Shown here one piece after another: positions 8,737 through 17,464 of a DNA stretch of 64,000 nucleotides; positions within the stretch are counted from its first letter, which is position 1; the number at the start of each line of letters is the position of its first letter. Position numbers and translations under genes: made by a program. The stretch comes from Microbulbifer sp. MI-G. GTDB taxonomy: Bacteria > Pseudomonadota > Gammaproteobacteria > Pseudomonadales > Cellvibrionaceae. The DNA is taken from NCBI RefSeq assembly GCF_030440425.1, contig NZ_CP098023.1:478501-542500 (forward strand), read 5' to 3'. Below the pieces are notes generated by a model. That model had not been told where the DNA came from. It did not search any database and saw only the letters and a program-made list of their open reading frames with translations.

Positions 8737-8931
8737 GGTGATACCCTGGTTGTGATTGTTATCTCGCATTTGTACTGTTGTCCGGGGCGCTGGTCCGCTT
8801 TACCGCCAGGTTTGGATTCTGGCCCGCGCGCCCCGGCCAATTATCCTCTTGGGTTACTATTCCCCAACAGAAAACCCTTGTCCAGGCAGGCCGCTCGCCT
8901 GCGGACACCCAATTGATGGAGAGCTTTATCG

Positions 8932-9849
8932 ATGAAAGCAGCGAATATTCTCGAAACCATTGGCAATACCCCGCATGTAAGAATCAACCATCTGTTCCGC
9001 CCCGATATCGAGGTGTGGATGAAAGTGGAGCGTTTTAACCCGGGCAGCAGTATCAAGGATCGTATTGCCCTCGCCATGATCGAGGATGCGGAGCGTCGCG
9101 GTGCCCTGCGCCCCGGTGGCATTATTATTGAGCCGACCTCCGGCAACACCGGGATCGGCCTGGCGATGGTGGCAGCGGTAAAGGGCTACCGCCTGATTCT
9201 CACCATGCCGGAGTCCATGTCCCTGGAGCGCCGCCAGGTGATGAAGGCGATGGGTGCGGAGCTGGTGCTTACACCCAGGGAACGGGGCATGGGTGGCGCT
9301 ATTGAGCAGGCCGAAGCGCTCAGAGCGCAGCATGATAATAGCTGGATGCCCCAGCAGTTTAGTAACCGCGCCAATGCCCAGGTACACCGGGAAACCACCG
9401 CCAGGGAAATTCTGACGGATTTTCCCGACGGGCTCGACTATCTGATCACTGGGGTCGGTACCGGCGGGCATATCACCGGTTGCGGCGAAGTGCTGAAGAT
9501 GGCCTTTCCCAAATTGCAGGTGTATGCGGTGGAGCCGGAAAAATCCCCGGTGATCAGTGGGGGTGAGAAGGGGTTGCATCGTTTGCAGGGAATTGGTGCC
9601 GGCTTTATTCCGGAGGTACTCAACACCGAAGTTCTCGACGGCACCATTCTGGTGAGTGAGGAGGACAGCTTCGAACTGACACGCCAGTGTGCTGTAAAGG
9701 AGGGCATTTTTGTGGGTATCTCCTCCGGCGCCAGCCTGGCCGCGTTGAAACGGCGCGAAGGGGAGTTTGCTCCCGGCAGTCGCGTATTGGTGTTCAGTTA
9801 CGATAGCGGCGAGCGCTACCTGTCCGTTAAAGATCTTTTCTCCGCCTGA
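8932..9849 (+). CDS. cysK: Cysteine synthase A (O-acetylserine sulfhydrylase)
   Basis: 305 residues, PLP-dependent, cytosolic. It makes cysteine from O-acetylserine and sulfide. The PLP lysine is Lys42 in NPGSSIKDR, the substrate loop is [10 protein letters not shown], the phosphate-binding loop [10 protein letters not shown], and the C-terminal serine is in ISSGASLAA. The stretch [13 protein letters not shown] is typical of CysK rather than CysM. Start is ATG 8932 with GGAGAG eight bases upstream. cysQ follows after 37 bp on the same strand with its own strong ribosome site, so the two form a likely sulfur-assimilation operon. CysM-type use of thiosulfate cannot be excluded from sequence alone. 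Confidence 0.92.
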   Translation: MKAANILETIGNTPHVRINHLFRPDIEVWMKVERFNPGSSIKDRIALAMIEDAERRGALRPGGIIIEPTSGNTGIGLAMVAAVKGYRLILTMPESMSLERRQVMKAMGAELVLTPRERGMGGAIEQAEALRAQHDNSWMPQQFSNRANAQVHRETTAREILTDFPDGLDYLITGVGTGGHITGCGEVLKMAFPKLQVYAVEPEKSPVISGGEKGLHRLQGIGAGFIPEVLNTEVLDGTILVSEEDSFELTRQCAVKEGIFVGISSGASLAALKRREGEFAPGSRVLVFSYDSGERYLSVKDLFSA

Positions 9850-9886
9850 GGCCTATAATAGCGCGCAGTCAGAGTAAGGAGCTTGC

Positions 9887-10726
9887 ATGGACAAGGCGAT
9901 ATTGGAACAGGTGATTGCTATCTGCACCGATGCTGGTGCGGCAATCCTGGATATCTATCACAGCAGTGCCGAGCTGCAAGTGGACACCAAGCCGGATGAT
10001 TCACCGGTAACAGCGGCAGACCTGGCCGCACATAAGGTCCTGGCCCCGGCCCTGGCACAGATCCTCGAAGGCGTGCCGGTACTGTCGGAGGAGCAGGCCA
10101 TCCCCCCTTTTGCAGAGCGCAGCCAGTGGCAACGCTATTGGATTGTCGACCCTCTCGACGGTACCAAGGAGTTTATTCGCCGCACCGGAGAATTTACCGT
10201 GAATGTGGCACTTGTTGAAAATGGCAAGCCGGTGATGGGTGTGGTACATGTGCCGGTTCTGGGGATCACCTATGCCGGTTGCAGTGACATTGGCGCTTTT
10301 AAGCGCACGGCGTCCGGTGATGTGGCAATCCATGTGCGCTCACTTGGGCCTCGCCTGGAGTCCGGTGAGCCCGTGGCACTGGTGGCCAGCCGCAGCCATG
10401 GCGCTGGCGTGGTAGATCAACTGGTGGAGCGTATCGAGTCCAGGCTGGGCACTGTCGAATGTAAAAATATGGGCAGCTCCCTGAAATTGTGCCTGGTGGC
10501 AGAAGGTGCCGCGGACCTCTACCCGCGACTGGCGCCCACTTGCGAGTGGGATACCGCCGCAGCCCAGGCAGTGGTCGAGGCCGCCGGTGGTGTTGTAGTC
10601 GACGACCAGTTCCGACTGCTGCGTTACAATCGCAAGGACTCACTGCTCAACCCGTTTTTCTTTGTGATCGGCGATAAGTCTTTCGACTGGCGGGATTTGC
10701 TCGTGACCGACCCCCCGGTGCACTAG
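9887..10726 (+). CDS. cysQ: 3'(2'),5'-bisphosphate nucleotidase
   Basis: 279 residues of the inositol monophosphatase fold. It removes the 3' phosphate from PAP, a by-product of sulfate reduction that inhibits sulfotransfer enzymes. Metal-site motifs are present: DDSPVTAAD, LSEEQ, DPLDGTKEF (the family signature) and CEWDTAAAQAVVEAAGG. The phrase GTKEFIRRTGEFTVNVAL is characteristic of CysQ rather than SuhB. ATG 9887 has AAGGAG six bases upstream. It follows cysK closely, consistent with a shared role in cysteine synthesis. Confidence 0.94.
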   Translation: MDKAILEQVIAICTDAGAAILDIYHSSAELQVDTKPDDSPVTAADLAAHKVLAPALAQILEGVPVLSEEQAIPPFAERSQWQRYWIVDPLDGTKEFIRRTGEFTVNVALVENGKPVMGVVHVPVLGITYAGCSDIGAFKRTASGDVAIHVRSLGPRLESGEPVALVASRSHGAGVVDQLVERIESRLGTVECKNMGSSLKLCLVAEGAADLYPRLAPTCEWDTAAAQAVVEAAGGVVVDDQFRLLRYNRKDSLLNPFFFVIGDKSFDWRDLLVTDPPVH

Positions 10727-10736
10727 GGTTGCCCAG

Positions 10737-10757
10737 CCCCGCCCGTTGGCGGCGGGG
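10737..10757 (+). terminator. Hairpin after cysQ
   Basis: CCCCGCC and GGCGGGG form a perfect 7-bp stem with a 7-base loop, starting 11 bp after the cysQ stop. There is no T-run, so termination here may depend on another factor. Confidence 0.5.
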
Positions 10758-11304
10758 GTGTCCACCGCGAACCCCCCGTTGTGCCGGTAAAAGTCCCAAC
10801 CGCGGTCTGACTGCGCTGCACGCTATGGCGATACCCAAATCCGTGAATCCTCTGTTCCCCCCGATCGCTGCACGGGGATGGTGCCTGCCGGTGTGCATCG
10901 GCGATCCAAAACGCGGGAGTGCGATCATGCAACGGACGCAGGCGAGGGGGATTGTCATACCGTCTGTTGCCGGGAGCACACGGTGGTGATTACCGCCAGC
11001 TGTCATTGGAAAACGTCGGGAAACCCAGCTGCCCAACAGTGTGGCCATTGCCTTTCCAGAGCCTGTGTTGACCGTGAATTATCATCGCCGGAGGTTTTTT
11101 AAAGGTATTTGCAGTACCCGTGCACGGAAACATTTTCTACCGGGGATCTGTGCAGTCGATGGAGCGGTGAAAGTGAGCGGATGCCTGTAAGCACCCGGGG
11201 GAATGTATCCCTGCGGCGAACCTGTGGATTTTCTTACCAGATTGTGTCCCCGCAATTGAAACCCGTCTACCCTTTGGAAAGTGAATATACAAGGGTATTT
11301 TCCA
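10758..11304 (+). other. Non-coding stretch upstream of HicB-like gene
   Basis: About 550 bp with no convincing gene. Short open frames exist but have no good ribosome site and no recognisable sequence. The stretch around 11040-11110 is locally AT-richer (GGAGGTTTTTTAAAGG) and could carry promoter elements for the downstream HicB-like and outer-membrane genes. No RNA gene was recognised. Confidence 0.5.
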
Positions 11305-11562
11305 ATGCGCTATCCGGTCGTGCTCCACAATATTGAACATGCCGGCTTTGGTGCCATAGCACCGGACCTGCCGCATTGTCATTGCCATGCTGAAACTCTG
11401 GATGACACCTTGCAAAAAATGGCGGAAACCATGTTTCAGCGCCTAGAGGACCTGCGCCTGGCCGGGCAGCCAATGCCCAGGCCACAGGCGGTGGATACCC
11501 TGCGGGAAAACCCGGCATTTGCCGGTGGTATCTGGGCCATTATCGATGTGGCGAGTGCCTAG
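11305..11562 (+). CDS. HicB-like protein without HicA partner
   Basis: 85 residues from ATG 11305 (AAGGG ten bases upstream); a GTG at 11281 is a poor alternative. The sequence MRYPVVLH...GFGAIAPDLPHC followed by ETLDDTLQKMAETM has the beta-beta-alpha layout of the HicB antitoxin fold, in which the usual block is PDLPGCxSxGDT. No HicA-type toxin gene lies on either side, and the protein has no obvious C-terminal DNA-binding helix-turn-helix. It may be an orphan antitoxin-like protein or a regulator. The next gene, an outer-membrane barrel, starts 50 bp downstream on the same strand. Confidence 0.68.
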   Translation: MRYPVVLHNIEHAGFGAIAPDLPHCHCHAETLDDTLQKMAETMFQRLEDLRLAGQPMPRPQAVDTLRENPAFAGGIWAIIDVASA

Positions 11563-11612
11563 GGTTTGTGGGCCGGCGGGCAATGGATGGGATCTGTGCA
11601 AGGGCGACTGTG

Positions 11613-12236
11613 ATGAAGAGAACTTTGGGTGCCCTGGCCCTGTTGCTGCCCGCCACGGTGAATGCCCTGGAGTGGAATAATCCCTTCGAGGGTATACGCA
11701 CCGGTGAGTACCGGGTTATCGCGACCCTCGGTCTGGGCAATGGGGAACTACGGATCAATAACAACCGGGATTTTTTCGCTTATGCCAGCGTGGGCATTAC
11801 CCCGGCAGTGGGTGTCTGGCAGGTGGAGTTGCGCGGTTCGCGCTTTGACGACAGCCACATAAGGGTCAACCAGGTAGGGTTGAACTTCAAGGTGGATTTT
11901 ACCCTGAATTGCTATGTACAGTGCCTTTACTGGATGGTCGGCTGGAACTATGCCGATATCGACCTCAACGATGTCCGCAAGCACGGCTACTGGTACCACA
12001 GGAAGAAGGACTGGCACTACCCTGTGGAAAACTGGTATTACGATGGCCGCTATATCCATCTGCTCAACCCCAGCGGCAGTGACAGTTTCTGGAATTTGGG
12101 AATCGGTTACCGCTTTATGTGGACGCGGGATTTTGATACCTCTATTGAATACAATTATAACAATATCGGCTCCGTTCACCGGGTGGATTTGGGCCACCTG
12201 CGTACACTCACCGTCAACTTCTCCTACCGGTTTTAG
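11613..12236 (+). CDS. Outer-membrane beta-barrel protein, function unknown
   Basis: 207 residues from ATG 11613 (AAGGG eight bases upstream). A signal peptide (MKRTLGALALLLPATVNA) is followed by alternating hydrophobic and polar strands and ends in NFSYRF, the terminal aromatic typical of BamA-inserted barrels. The middle is rich in Tyr and Trp (KHGYWYHRKKDWHYPVENW). No named family was recognised; at this size an 8-stranded barrel is likely. It is convergent with the copper receptor gene across the hairpin at 12253-12278. Confidence 0.7.
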   Translation: MKRTLGALALLLPATVNALEWNNPFEGIRTGEYRVIATLGLGNGELRINNNRDFFAYASVGITPAVGVWQVELRGSRFDDSHIRVNQVGLNFKVDFTLNCYVQCLYWMVGWNYADIDLNDVRKHGYWYHRKKDWHYPVENWYYDGRYIHLLNPSGSDSFWNLGIGYRFMWTRDFDTSIEYNYNNIGSVHRVDLGHLRTLTVNFSYRF

Positions 12237-12252
12237 GTGTGTCGGCATAGGT

Positions 12253-12278
12253 GCCCGCCAGTGGTTGCACTGGCGGGC
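12253..12278. terminator. Bidirectional hairpin between convergent genes
   Basis: GCCCGCCAGT (12253-12262) and ACTGGCGGGC (12269-12278) form a perfect 10-bp stem with a six-base loop. It lies between the barrel gene stop (12236) and the receptor gene stop (12290). The position fits a shared terminator, although no T-run follows on either strand. Confidence 0.65.
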
Positions 12279-12289
12279 GTGCGGGTAGC

Positions 12290-14464
12290 CTAAAGGCGGT
12301 AAATACCTTTGAGCCACAGGGTGCGGCCGGGTTCATTGACACGGGTTAACTGTGGGAAATTCGCAATCCCCGCGCCGGCGCGGCTGACATGTTCTGCGTA
12401 GCTTTTATTCAGCAGGTTGTCGATGCCGGCGGTAAGCAGCAGGTTGGTGTTGGGGCGCCACCCGGCATTGATCGACACGACATCGGCAGAGTCGGTTGGG
12501 CCAAAATCCTGACCGATAATAGTGCCTTTGCCGATATCCACGCGATCCTGGCTGGCGATGGCCCGCCACAGCAAACCTGCCGACCATTGGGGGATCTCGT
12601 AATAAAGACCCAGACGCGCTTCCAGGGGAGGCAGTTGTGCCAGGGTGGTGTTGTCGCTGTCGTTGGCTCCGCGTACCGATGTGAGAGTGAAGATGGTGCG
12701 CCAGCTGTCTGCCAGTTGATAGCTGGCATCCAGTTCCAGCCCCCAGGAACGCGCCTGGATATTGCGCACCACCATGGTGGTGCGGGTGGTGTCCATGGGG
12801 GCCCCCATGGGCACTGATTCGCCCATGGATGACATGGAGTGGCTATCAGAGGGGATTGCTGGTTTCCGGTAACCGGTCTGGACTATCAGGTAGTCGCGGA
12901 TATCGTTGGCAAAAATGGAGAGGCTGGCGGAGGCGTTTTCGCCGTCATAGATAACGCCGACATCCAACTGGGTGGTTTTTTCTGCATTGATATCCAGGGC
13001 ACTGAAGGAGTCCTCGGCTTCCCGTACGAAGATTTCCCAGTAATCCGGCGAGCGCTCGCTGTAGCCCAGTCCCGCAAACACGGTGGTCGATGATGCGGGA
13101 GCGTTTTGCCATGAGTGTTCGTAGCGCAAAAAGCCACTGTGCAGCAGTTCCTTGCGAGTGACACCGGCGGTGGGATTATCCACCGAAGACATTCCAGCCA
13201 GCGAAATCGCCTTGCGCAGGTCGCGTACTTTCCAGTCGTCCAGCCTGGCGCCGGCGATCCAGCGTTGGTCAGAGGACCACTGCCATCGGGCTTCAGAAAA
13301 AATCCCCACCTGTGAAAACTCCGCATCCTCTTTCCTGGGCAACCGGCGGTAGTCCACCTGATTCTGATTCATGCTCATGCGACTGCTGTGGCGGCTGTTG
13401 CGGGTGTCCAGGCCGGTCGTCAGTTCCACAGTGTCCAGGGGTGTGAACAGCAGGCTCAGCTTTGCGCCATAGGTTTCACTGTCCAAGTTCATGGCGATTG
13501 GTCTACCGGGCATCGCGGAGAGTGCGCGCAGACTGTTGTTGTCCATCACGTGGTCGATGTAAGTGAAGTAGCCCTGCAACTCGATGGTATTGAGCAAATC
13601 GCCGAGACTCCTGCGGAAATAGCTTGCCCTGTAACTCTCCCGGGCAAATTTCGTACCGTCGAGACCGCGATCGGCAAAAGCGGCTTCGCCATCGCTAAAA
13701 GTGCTGCCCAGCTCCAGGTGGGTATTACTATCCGGTGTCCAGGCCAGGCTGGCCTTACCGTTCCAGCGTGTGTATTGGGAGTGGATGTGATTGCCGTCGC
13801 CATCCTTATAGTCGTTTGCAGTGGCGCTGGCCGCCGAGCTGCGCAGGGAAAATACCGGTGATTTGTAAGCGATATCGAACAGACCGTCTGTGCGCTCGGC
13901 GCTGCCGCCAAGCAGGCTCGCATGCATATCCCATGTACTCTCGGTGGGGCGTTCCCGCAGCTGCTTGAACAACACCACACCCGTGGAATTGCCCGGTCCG
14001 TACAGCACTGTCTGAGGGCCCTTGATCACTTCGATCTCATCCAGGCTCTCGGGAAATAAATAGGCGGTGGGCGGGTCCATACGGCCGGAGCCGCTGCCCA
14101 CGATGGACTCGCCGTCCAGCAACAGCCCCAGGCGCGAGCCGCCCATACCGCGCAACAGCGGATCGCCGCTGGTGCCGCCTTTGCGCACCACCGAAAACCC
14201 GGGGATGGTTTTCAAATAGTCAGCACCGTCATTGGCGGGCAGCGGCTGGCGCGGCAGTTTGGGATCGGTGACCAGGTTGAGGGGCAGTTCGGTCCTTACA
14301 CCCGTGACAACCATCTCCTCCATTTCATCCGCGTTGGCGAGGAGGCTGGCGGGGCAGGCCCAGCCGGCAAGCATAATGAGGCTTAGGGGAATCCGCAGGC
14401 GGGCTTTACCCTTCAATGTGTTGGCAATTTCTTCTTTTGTGGTGTCTTTAGTCGATCTTGGCAT
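12290..14464 (-). CDS. oprC: TonB-dependent copper receptor (OprC type)
   Basis: 724 residues. After a long N-terminal region with a signal sequence (ending near SLLANA/DE) there is a TonB box-like MEEMVVTG. The plug domain includes the marker block of copper TonB receptors (GGTSGDPLLRGMGGSRLGLL, DGESIVGSGSGRMDPPTAYL), and a 22-strand barrel ends in IYRL. A Met/His patch (SHSMSSMGESVPMG) in an extracellular loop could bind Cu. It imports copper across the outer membrane using TonB energy, or is repressed by copper in known cases. It lies downstream of a DUF2946 gene, a common partner. Start is ATG 14464; an internal start would shorten the unusual N-terminal tail. Confidence 0.9.
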   Translation of the reverse strand: MPRSTKDTTKEEIANTLKGKARLRIPLSLIMLAGWACPASLLANADEMEEMVVTGVRTELPLNLVTDPKLPRQPLPANDGADYLKTIPGFSVVRKGGTSGDPLLRGMGGSRLGLLLDGESIVGSGSGRMDPPTAYLFPESLDEIEVIKGPQTVLYGPGNSTGVVLFKQLRERPTESTWDMHASLLGGSAERTDGLFDIAYKSPVFSLRSSAASATANDYKDGDGNHIHSQYTRWNGKASLAWTPDSNTHLELGSTFSDGEAAFADRGLDGTKFARESYRASYFRRSLGDLLNTIELQGYFTYIDHVMDNNSLRALSAMPGRPIAMNLDSETYGAKLSLLFTPLDTVELTTGLDTRNSRHSSRMSMNQNQVDYRRLPRKEDAEFSQVGIFSEARWQWSSDQRWIAGARLDDWKVRDLRKAISLAGMSSVDNPTAGVTRKELLHSGFLRYEHSWQNAPASSTTVFAGLGYSERSPDYWEIFVREAEDSFSALDINAEKTTQLDVGVIYDGENASASLSIFANDIRDYLIVQTGYRKPAIPSDSHSMSSMGESVPMGAPMDTTRTTMVVRNIQARSWGLELDASYQLADSWRTIFTLTSVRGANDSDNTTLAQLPPLEARLGLYYEIPQWSAGLLWRAIASQDRVDIGKGTIIGQDFGPTDSADVVSINAGWRPNTNLLLTAGIDNLLNKSYAEHVSRAGAGIANFPQLTRVNEPGRTLWLKGIYRL

Positions 14465-14615
14465 GTTGACTTATCCATTTTTAGGTGGCGTTTTCAGGCG
14501 CAGTCGTAGGCGCGTCGCCAGTCAATCAATGGCGTGCAGAGATTCCCGATTGAGCGCATGAGCCAGCCGGGGGACTTGTACCTGGGAGGCGCTGGCGCAT
14601 GGGTACAAAGTACCT

Positions 14616-14633
14616 GCTGCCCGGTTGGGCAGC
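14616..14633 (-). promoter_or_regulatory. Hairpin in the leader of the copper receptor gene
   Basis: GCTGCCC and GGGCAGC (14616-14622 with 14627-14633) form a perfect 7-bp stem with a four-base loop. It lies between the DUF2946 stop and the receptor start, about 150 bp before the latter. No T-run follows. It may be an attenuator or processing site; no known riboswitch pattern was recognised. Confidence 0.4.
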
Positions 14634-14662
14634 GTTAGCGCGCTTTGCGGCTCGGGGAATCA

Positions 14663-15127
14663 CTACAACAGTAGAAGTGCAGCGAGTTGTGTAAAGGGAA
14701 AGGCTCCCTGGGGTGGGGCGCGGATAAGGGGGCGCTCGAACAGGCCGGGCAGCACAATCCTGACCCTGGGAATTGTAGGTGGGCTTGAGACCCCACCGGA
14801 TAGGATATCCGATACCGTGGCCGGGGTGCTGGCAACACCGGCAACGGCAGAGTAGGCACAGTGAGTGTCGGCAAAGGAGTGGGCGGTCAGTGTATCGTGA
14901 TCATGTCCGCTGTGATGGTGTTCGCCAGCAGGGCCGGTTAACACAGTGAGCAGCAGGGCACTGCGGCTGTCGCCGTGGCAGAGACCGTAGGGTGTCCCCG
15001 CGGCAAGGGACGCAGGCATAAATCCCGTGGGAACCAGACCGCGAACGCTGAGAAAGACCCCTAAAAGCAGCAGTGCCTGCCACCGGGGAAGGTGTGAACA
15101 GCTTTGAATGGTGTGCCTGGGACGCAT
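14663..15127 (-). CDS. DUF2946 family protein, probably copper-linked
   Basis: 154 residues. An N-terminal hydrophobic helix (WQALLLLGVFLSV) is followed by RGLVPTGFMP, a hallmark of DUF2946, then LCHGDS and a His-rich patch EHHHSGHDHD with a following HCAY motif. Cys and His in this arrangement suggest metal binding in the periplasm. DUF2946 genes often sit beside copper TonB receptors or PCu(A)C chaperones, and here the receptor gene lies 198 bp downstream on the same strand. The molecular role is unknown; involvement in copper handling is inferred from context and composition. Confidence 0.8.
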   Translation of the reverse strand: MRPRHTIQSCSHLPRWQALLLLGVFLSVRGLVPTGFMPASLAAGTPYGLCHGDSRSALLLTVLTGPAGEHHHSGHDHDTLTAHSFADTHCAYSAVAGVASTPATVSDILSGGVSSPPTIPRVRIVLPGLFERPLIRAPPQGAFPFTQLAALLLL

Positions 15128-15335
15128 AACTTACGCAGCTGCTTGTCGGGTGTCCATTGTTATCCGCCAACCCTGAATGGCCCCAGAGTAGTGGCTGGCG
15201 AGGAAACAGTGCCACTCTCACTGCGGGGTTGCCTTCTTGCCCGTACAGGCAGTGATGTCTTGTGCACCGCCTTGCGCCTGTCAGGTTTCCGGGTGTATCG
15301 CACTGTGCACTGCGGAGAAAGTGTAGTCGAAAAAC

Positions 15336-15953
15336 TTACCGGAAAAGCGATTTTATGCGGGCACTGATACCGTGAAAAAACTGGTGCTTGCTTTTCGCCC
15401 GGTCGCCGGTGAGAAAATTGATCTGGATCGATTGCCGTTTGCCTTTGAAGCTGCGGTAGCCGTGCCAGCAATTATTGGTCACCTTAAAAGCGACCAGTGC
15501 ACCGGGGCCGGGCAGTAATTCATTGGCATAGTCTTCCATGTCGTCACCACTGCGCAGGATACGCAGCCGCCCGGTGGGTGCCGGCCAGGTTTCATTCAGG
15601 TAGACCAGCACGGTGATCAGTTTGCTTTTGGAATCGGTGTGGATACGCCCATCCTTGGCCCGGGAATAACCGCGCAGGGTGGCCATCATCGGTTTGTCGG
15701 TGAGGTCCAGTTGAAACTTCTCCCCGAGAATTTGTCGTACCTCCGCGCTGTCGAACTGCTCCACAAAGCGGCGCAGCGGTTCGCTGGTCTTGACATCCTC
15801 AATATTGAAGCTGCCGCCCTTGTGCAGTGAAGGAAAACTTCGAATCAGGGTGGTGGCCTCATCCGGGGGCAGGGACTGCTCCAGATAAAAGTGCGGGAAT
15901 GGAGCGGATTGCACCTCAGCGGCATGCAGCCGGTCAATAGCAAGTTGGGACAT
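15336..15953 (-). CDS. 2-oxoglutarate/Fe(II)-dependent oxygenase
   Basis: 205 residues. The iron triad is visible as HTDSKSK (His and Asp) about 100 residues in and CWHGY (His) near the C-terminal third, followed by KGKRQSIQINF with a candidate 2-oxoglutarate Arg. Spacing and flanks (ITVLVYLNETW, GRLRIL) match the prolyl-4-hydroxylase-like 2OG-Fe(II) oxygenase family. The substrate cannot be predicted. It lies 113 bp downstream of the DUF58 gene on the same strand, so it could be read from the MoxR operon, but the gap allows its own promoter. Confidence 0.85.
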   Translation of the reverse strand: MSQLAIDRLHAAEVQSAPFPHFYLEQSLPPDEATTLIRSFPSLHKGGSFNIEDVKTSEPLRRFVEQFDSAEVRQILGEKFQLDLTDKPMMATLRGYSRAKDGRIHTDSKSKLITVLVYLNETWPAPTGRLRILRSGDDMEDYANELLPGPGALVAFKVTNNCWHGYRSFKGKRQSIQINFLTGDRAKSKHQFFHGISARIKSLFR

Positions 15954-16066
15954 GATCGGGCAACTCTCCCTGTACTGTGGAACACTTCCTTTATATCACC
16001 TCTATTATCTCCGAGATGGTACAAATTGCATCAAAATTGTGTCCTCTTCCGACGAGAGTGGACCGG

Positions 16067-17464
16067 TTAGAGTCTACCGCTGCGTTTCAAGCACCAGTAG
16101 GCTTCAATCAGGGCCTGGTGCAGGCTTTCCGGGCGCGAGTCCACCACCAGCACGTTATGTGCCTGCAGTTGCTGCAGCAATCGCGTGCGCCTGTGCAAAA
16201 AATCCCTTGCCGCGGCGTAATCCACCGCACCGGCAAAATCCCCGATCCGCTGCTGTACCAAGTGGTCCACGGCTGTTTCCCGCAGGCTCGCCACCATCAC
16301 CAGGTGGCTGCGGGTGAGCAGGCCCACTGCTGCGAGCAGTTCCTCGCTGTCCTCGTCGCGCAGGTTGGTAATCAGGATCACCAGGCTGCGGCGCTTGTGC
16401 TGGCTCAGCAGTTGCTGGGCTGCGCCGCTGTAGTCCGCGCTGCCGGTTCCGGAATGCAAATCGTAGACATTATTCAACAGCAGGTTGATGGCACTTTCCC
16501 CTTTCACTGGCGGCAGCTGTCCGCCGGAACTGTCATGTCCGGCGGCAAAGGCCTGCAGACCCACAGCATCCCCCTGTTTAATCGCTACATAGGCGGACAG
16601 TAACAGGCCGTTGAGGGCGTGGTCGAAATGGCTCAGCTTTCCGTCCTTGGCGCGCATGCGTCGACCGCAATCGAGCATATAGAGAATTTCCTGGTCGCGT
16701 TCGTCCTGGTATTCACGGCTGATTAATTTGCGCAAGCGCGAACTGGCACGCCAATCTACCTGACGCTGACTGTCACCCCGGCGGTACTCGCGCAGCTGGC
16801 GAAAGTCCATGCCTTCTCCGCGACGCTGTTGCTGGTGCAGGCCCAGCCTGCGCAGGGTCTGTTCGGTGGAGAGCGCCTGCAGTGAGGAGATGCCGAGGAA
16901 ATTGGGGTAGACCTTTACCGATTGCTCCTGTCCCAGCCAGGCGCGGGTTTGCCACAGGCCCCAGGGGGAGTCGGCGAGGATCTCTATTCGACCGAAATTG
17001 GCACTGCCGCGGCGGTGCGGCACCAGGGTGTATTCAATAGAGACTTCCTGCCCCGGCTGCAACTGTGCCCGGCATGGTAGCCAGGTGCTTGCCAGTTGCT
17101 GCGGCACACTGTCGCAGACGGAGAGCTGCAGCAAGCGCGGACCACTGTTGCGCAGAGTTAAGCGGGTACAGTTGCGCACGCCAAGCGCCAGATTGCCCGG
17201 CAAGCGGCGTTCGCCCGCAAGGTCGGTAATACGGCGACCGGTCAGGAAATCCAGCAGGGCCGCGCCGATCAGCAGAATCCCGCCTGTCCACCAGGCTGCC
17301 TCGAGCAGCCCTGTGGCTGCGGGCAACCAGATGCGCGCGCTGCTGATTGCCAGGGCTGCCAGGCACCAGTAACCGAGCAGTTTTACCAGGCGTTGGCTGG
17401 GTCCTGGGCGGCCGTTCTGGATCGGAGTGGCTTGCATCTCTGTGGCGGCAGCGCTTTGGGTCAC
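16067..17464 (-). CDS. DUF58 domain protein of the MoxR cluster
   Basis: 465 residues. Two N-terminal membrane helices (about 28-70) precede a beta-rich part and the DUF58 core: GxEFxxLREYxxGD appears as GMDFRQLREYRRGDSQRQVD, then WRASSRLRKLISREYQ, and a von Willebrand A-like domain with YMLDCGRRM as a degenerate MIDAS-type motif. DUF58 proteins are almost always paired with MoxR ATPases; the pair is thought to assemble or activate partner proteins. The ATG overlaps the MoxR stop by 4 bp, so translation is coupled. Molecular function is not established. Confidence 0.9.
   Translation of the reverse strand: MTQSAAATEMQATPIQNGRPGPSQRLVKLLGYWCLAALAISSARIWLPAATGLLEAAWWTGGILLIGAALLDFLTGRRITDLAGERRLPGNLALGVRNCTRLTLRNSGPRLLQLSVCDSVPQQLASTWLPCRAQLQPGQEVSIEYTLVPHRRGSANFGRIEILADSPWGLWQTRAWLGQEQSVKVYPNFLGISSLQALSTEQTLRRLGLHQQQRRGEGMDFRQLREYRRGDSQRQVDWRASSRLRKLISREYQDERDQEILYMLDCGRRMRAKDGKLSHFDHALNGLLLSAYVAIKQGDAVGLQAFAAGHDSSGGQLPPVKGESAINLLLNNVYDLHSGTGSADYSGAAQQLLSQHKRRSLVILITNLRDEDSEELLAAVGLLTRSHLVMVASLRETAVDHLVQQRIGDFAGAVDYAAARDFLHRRTRLLQQLQAHNVLVVDSRPESLHQALIEAYWCLKRSGRL

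Noticed and set aside
10729..10989. 86-codon open frame after cysQ
   Set aside because: No ribosome site, Arg/Pro-rich GC shadow sequence and overlap with a hairpin.
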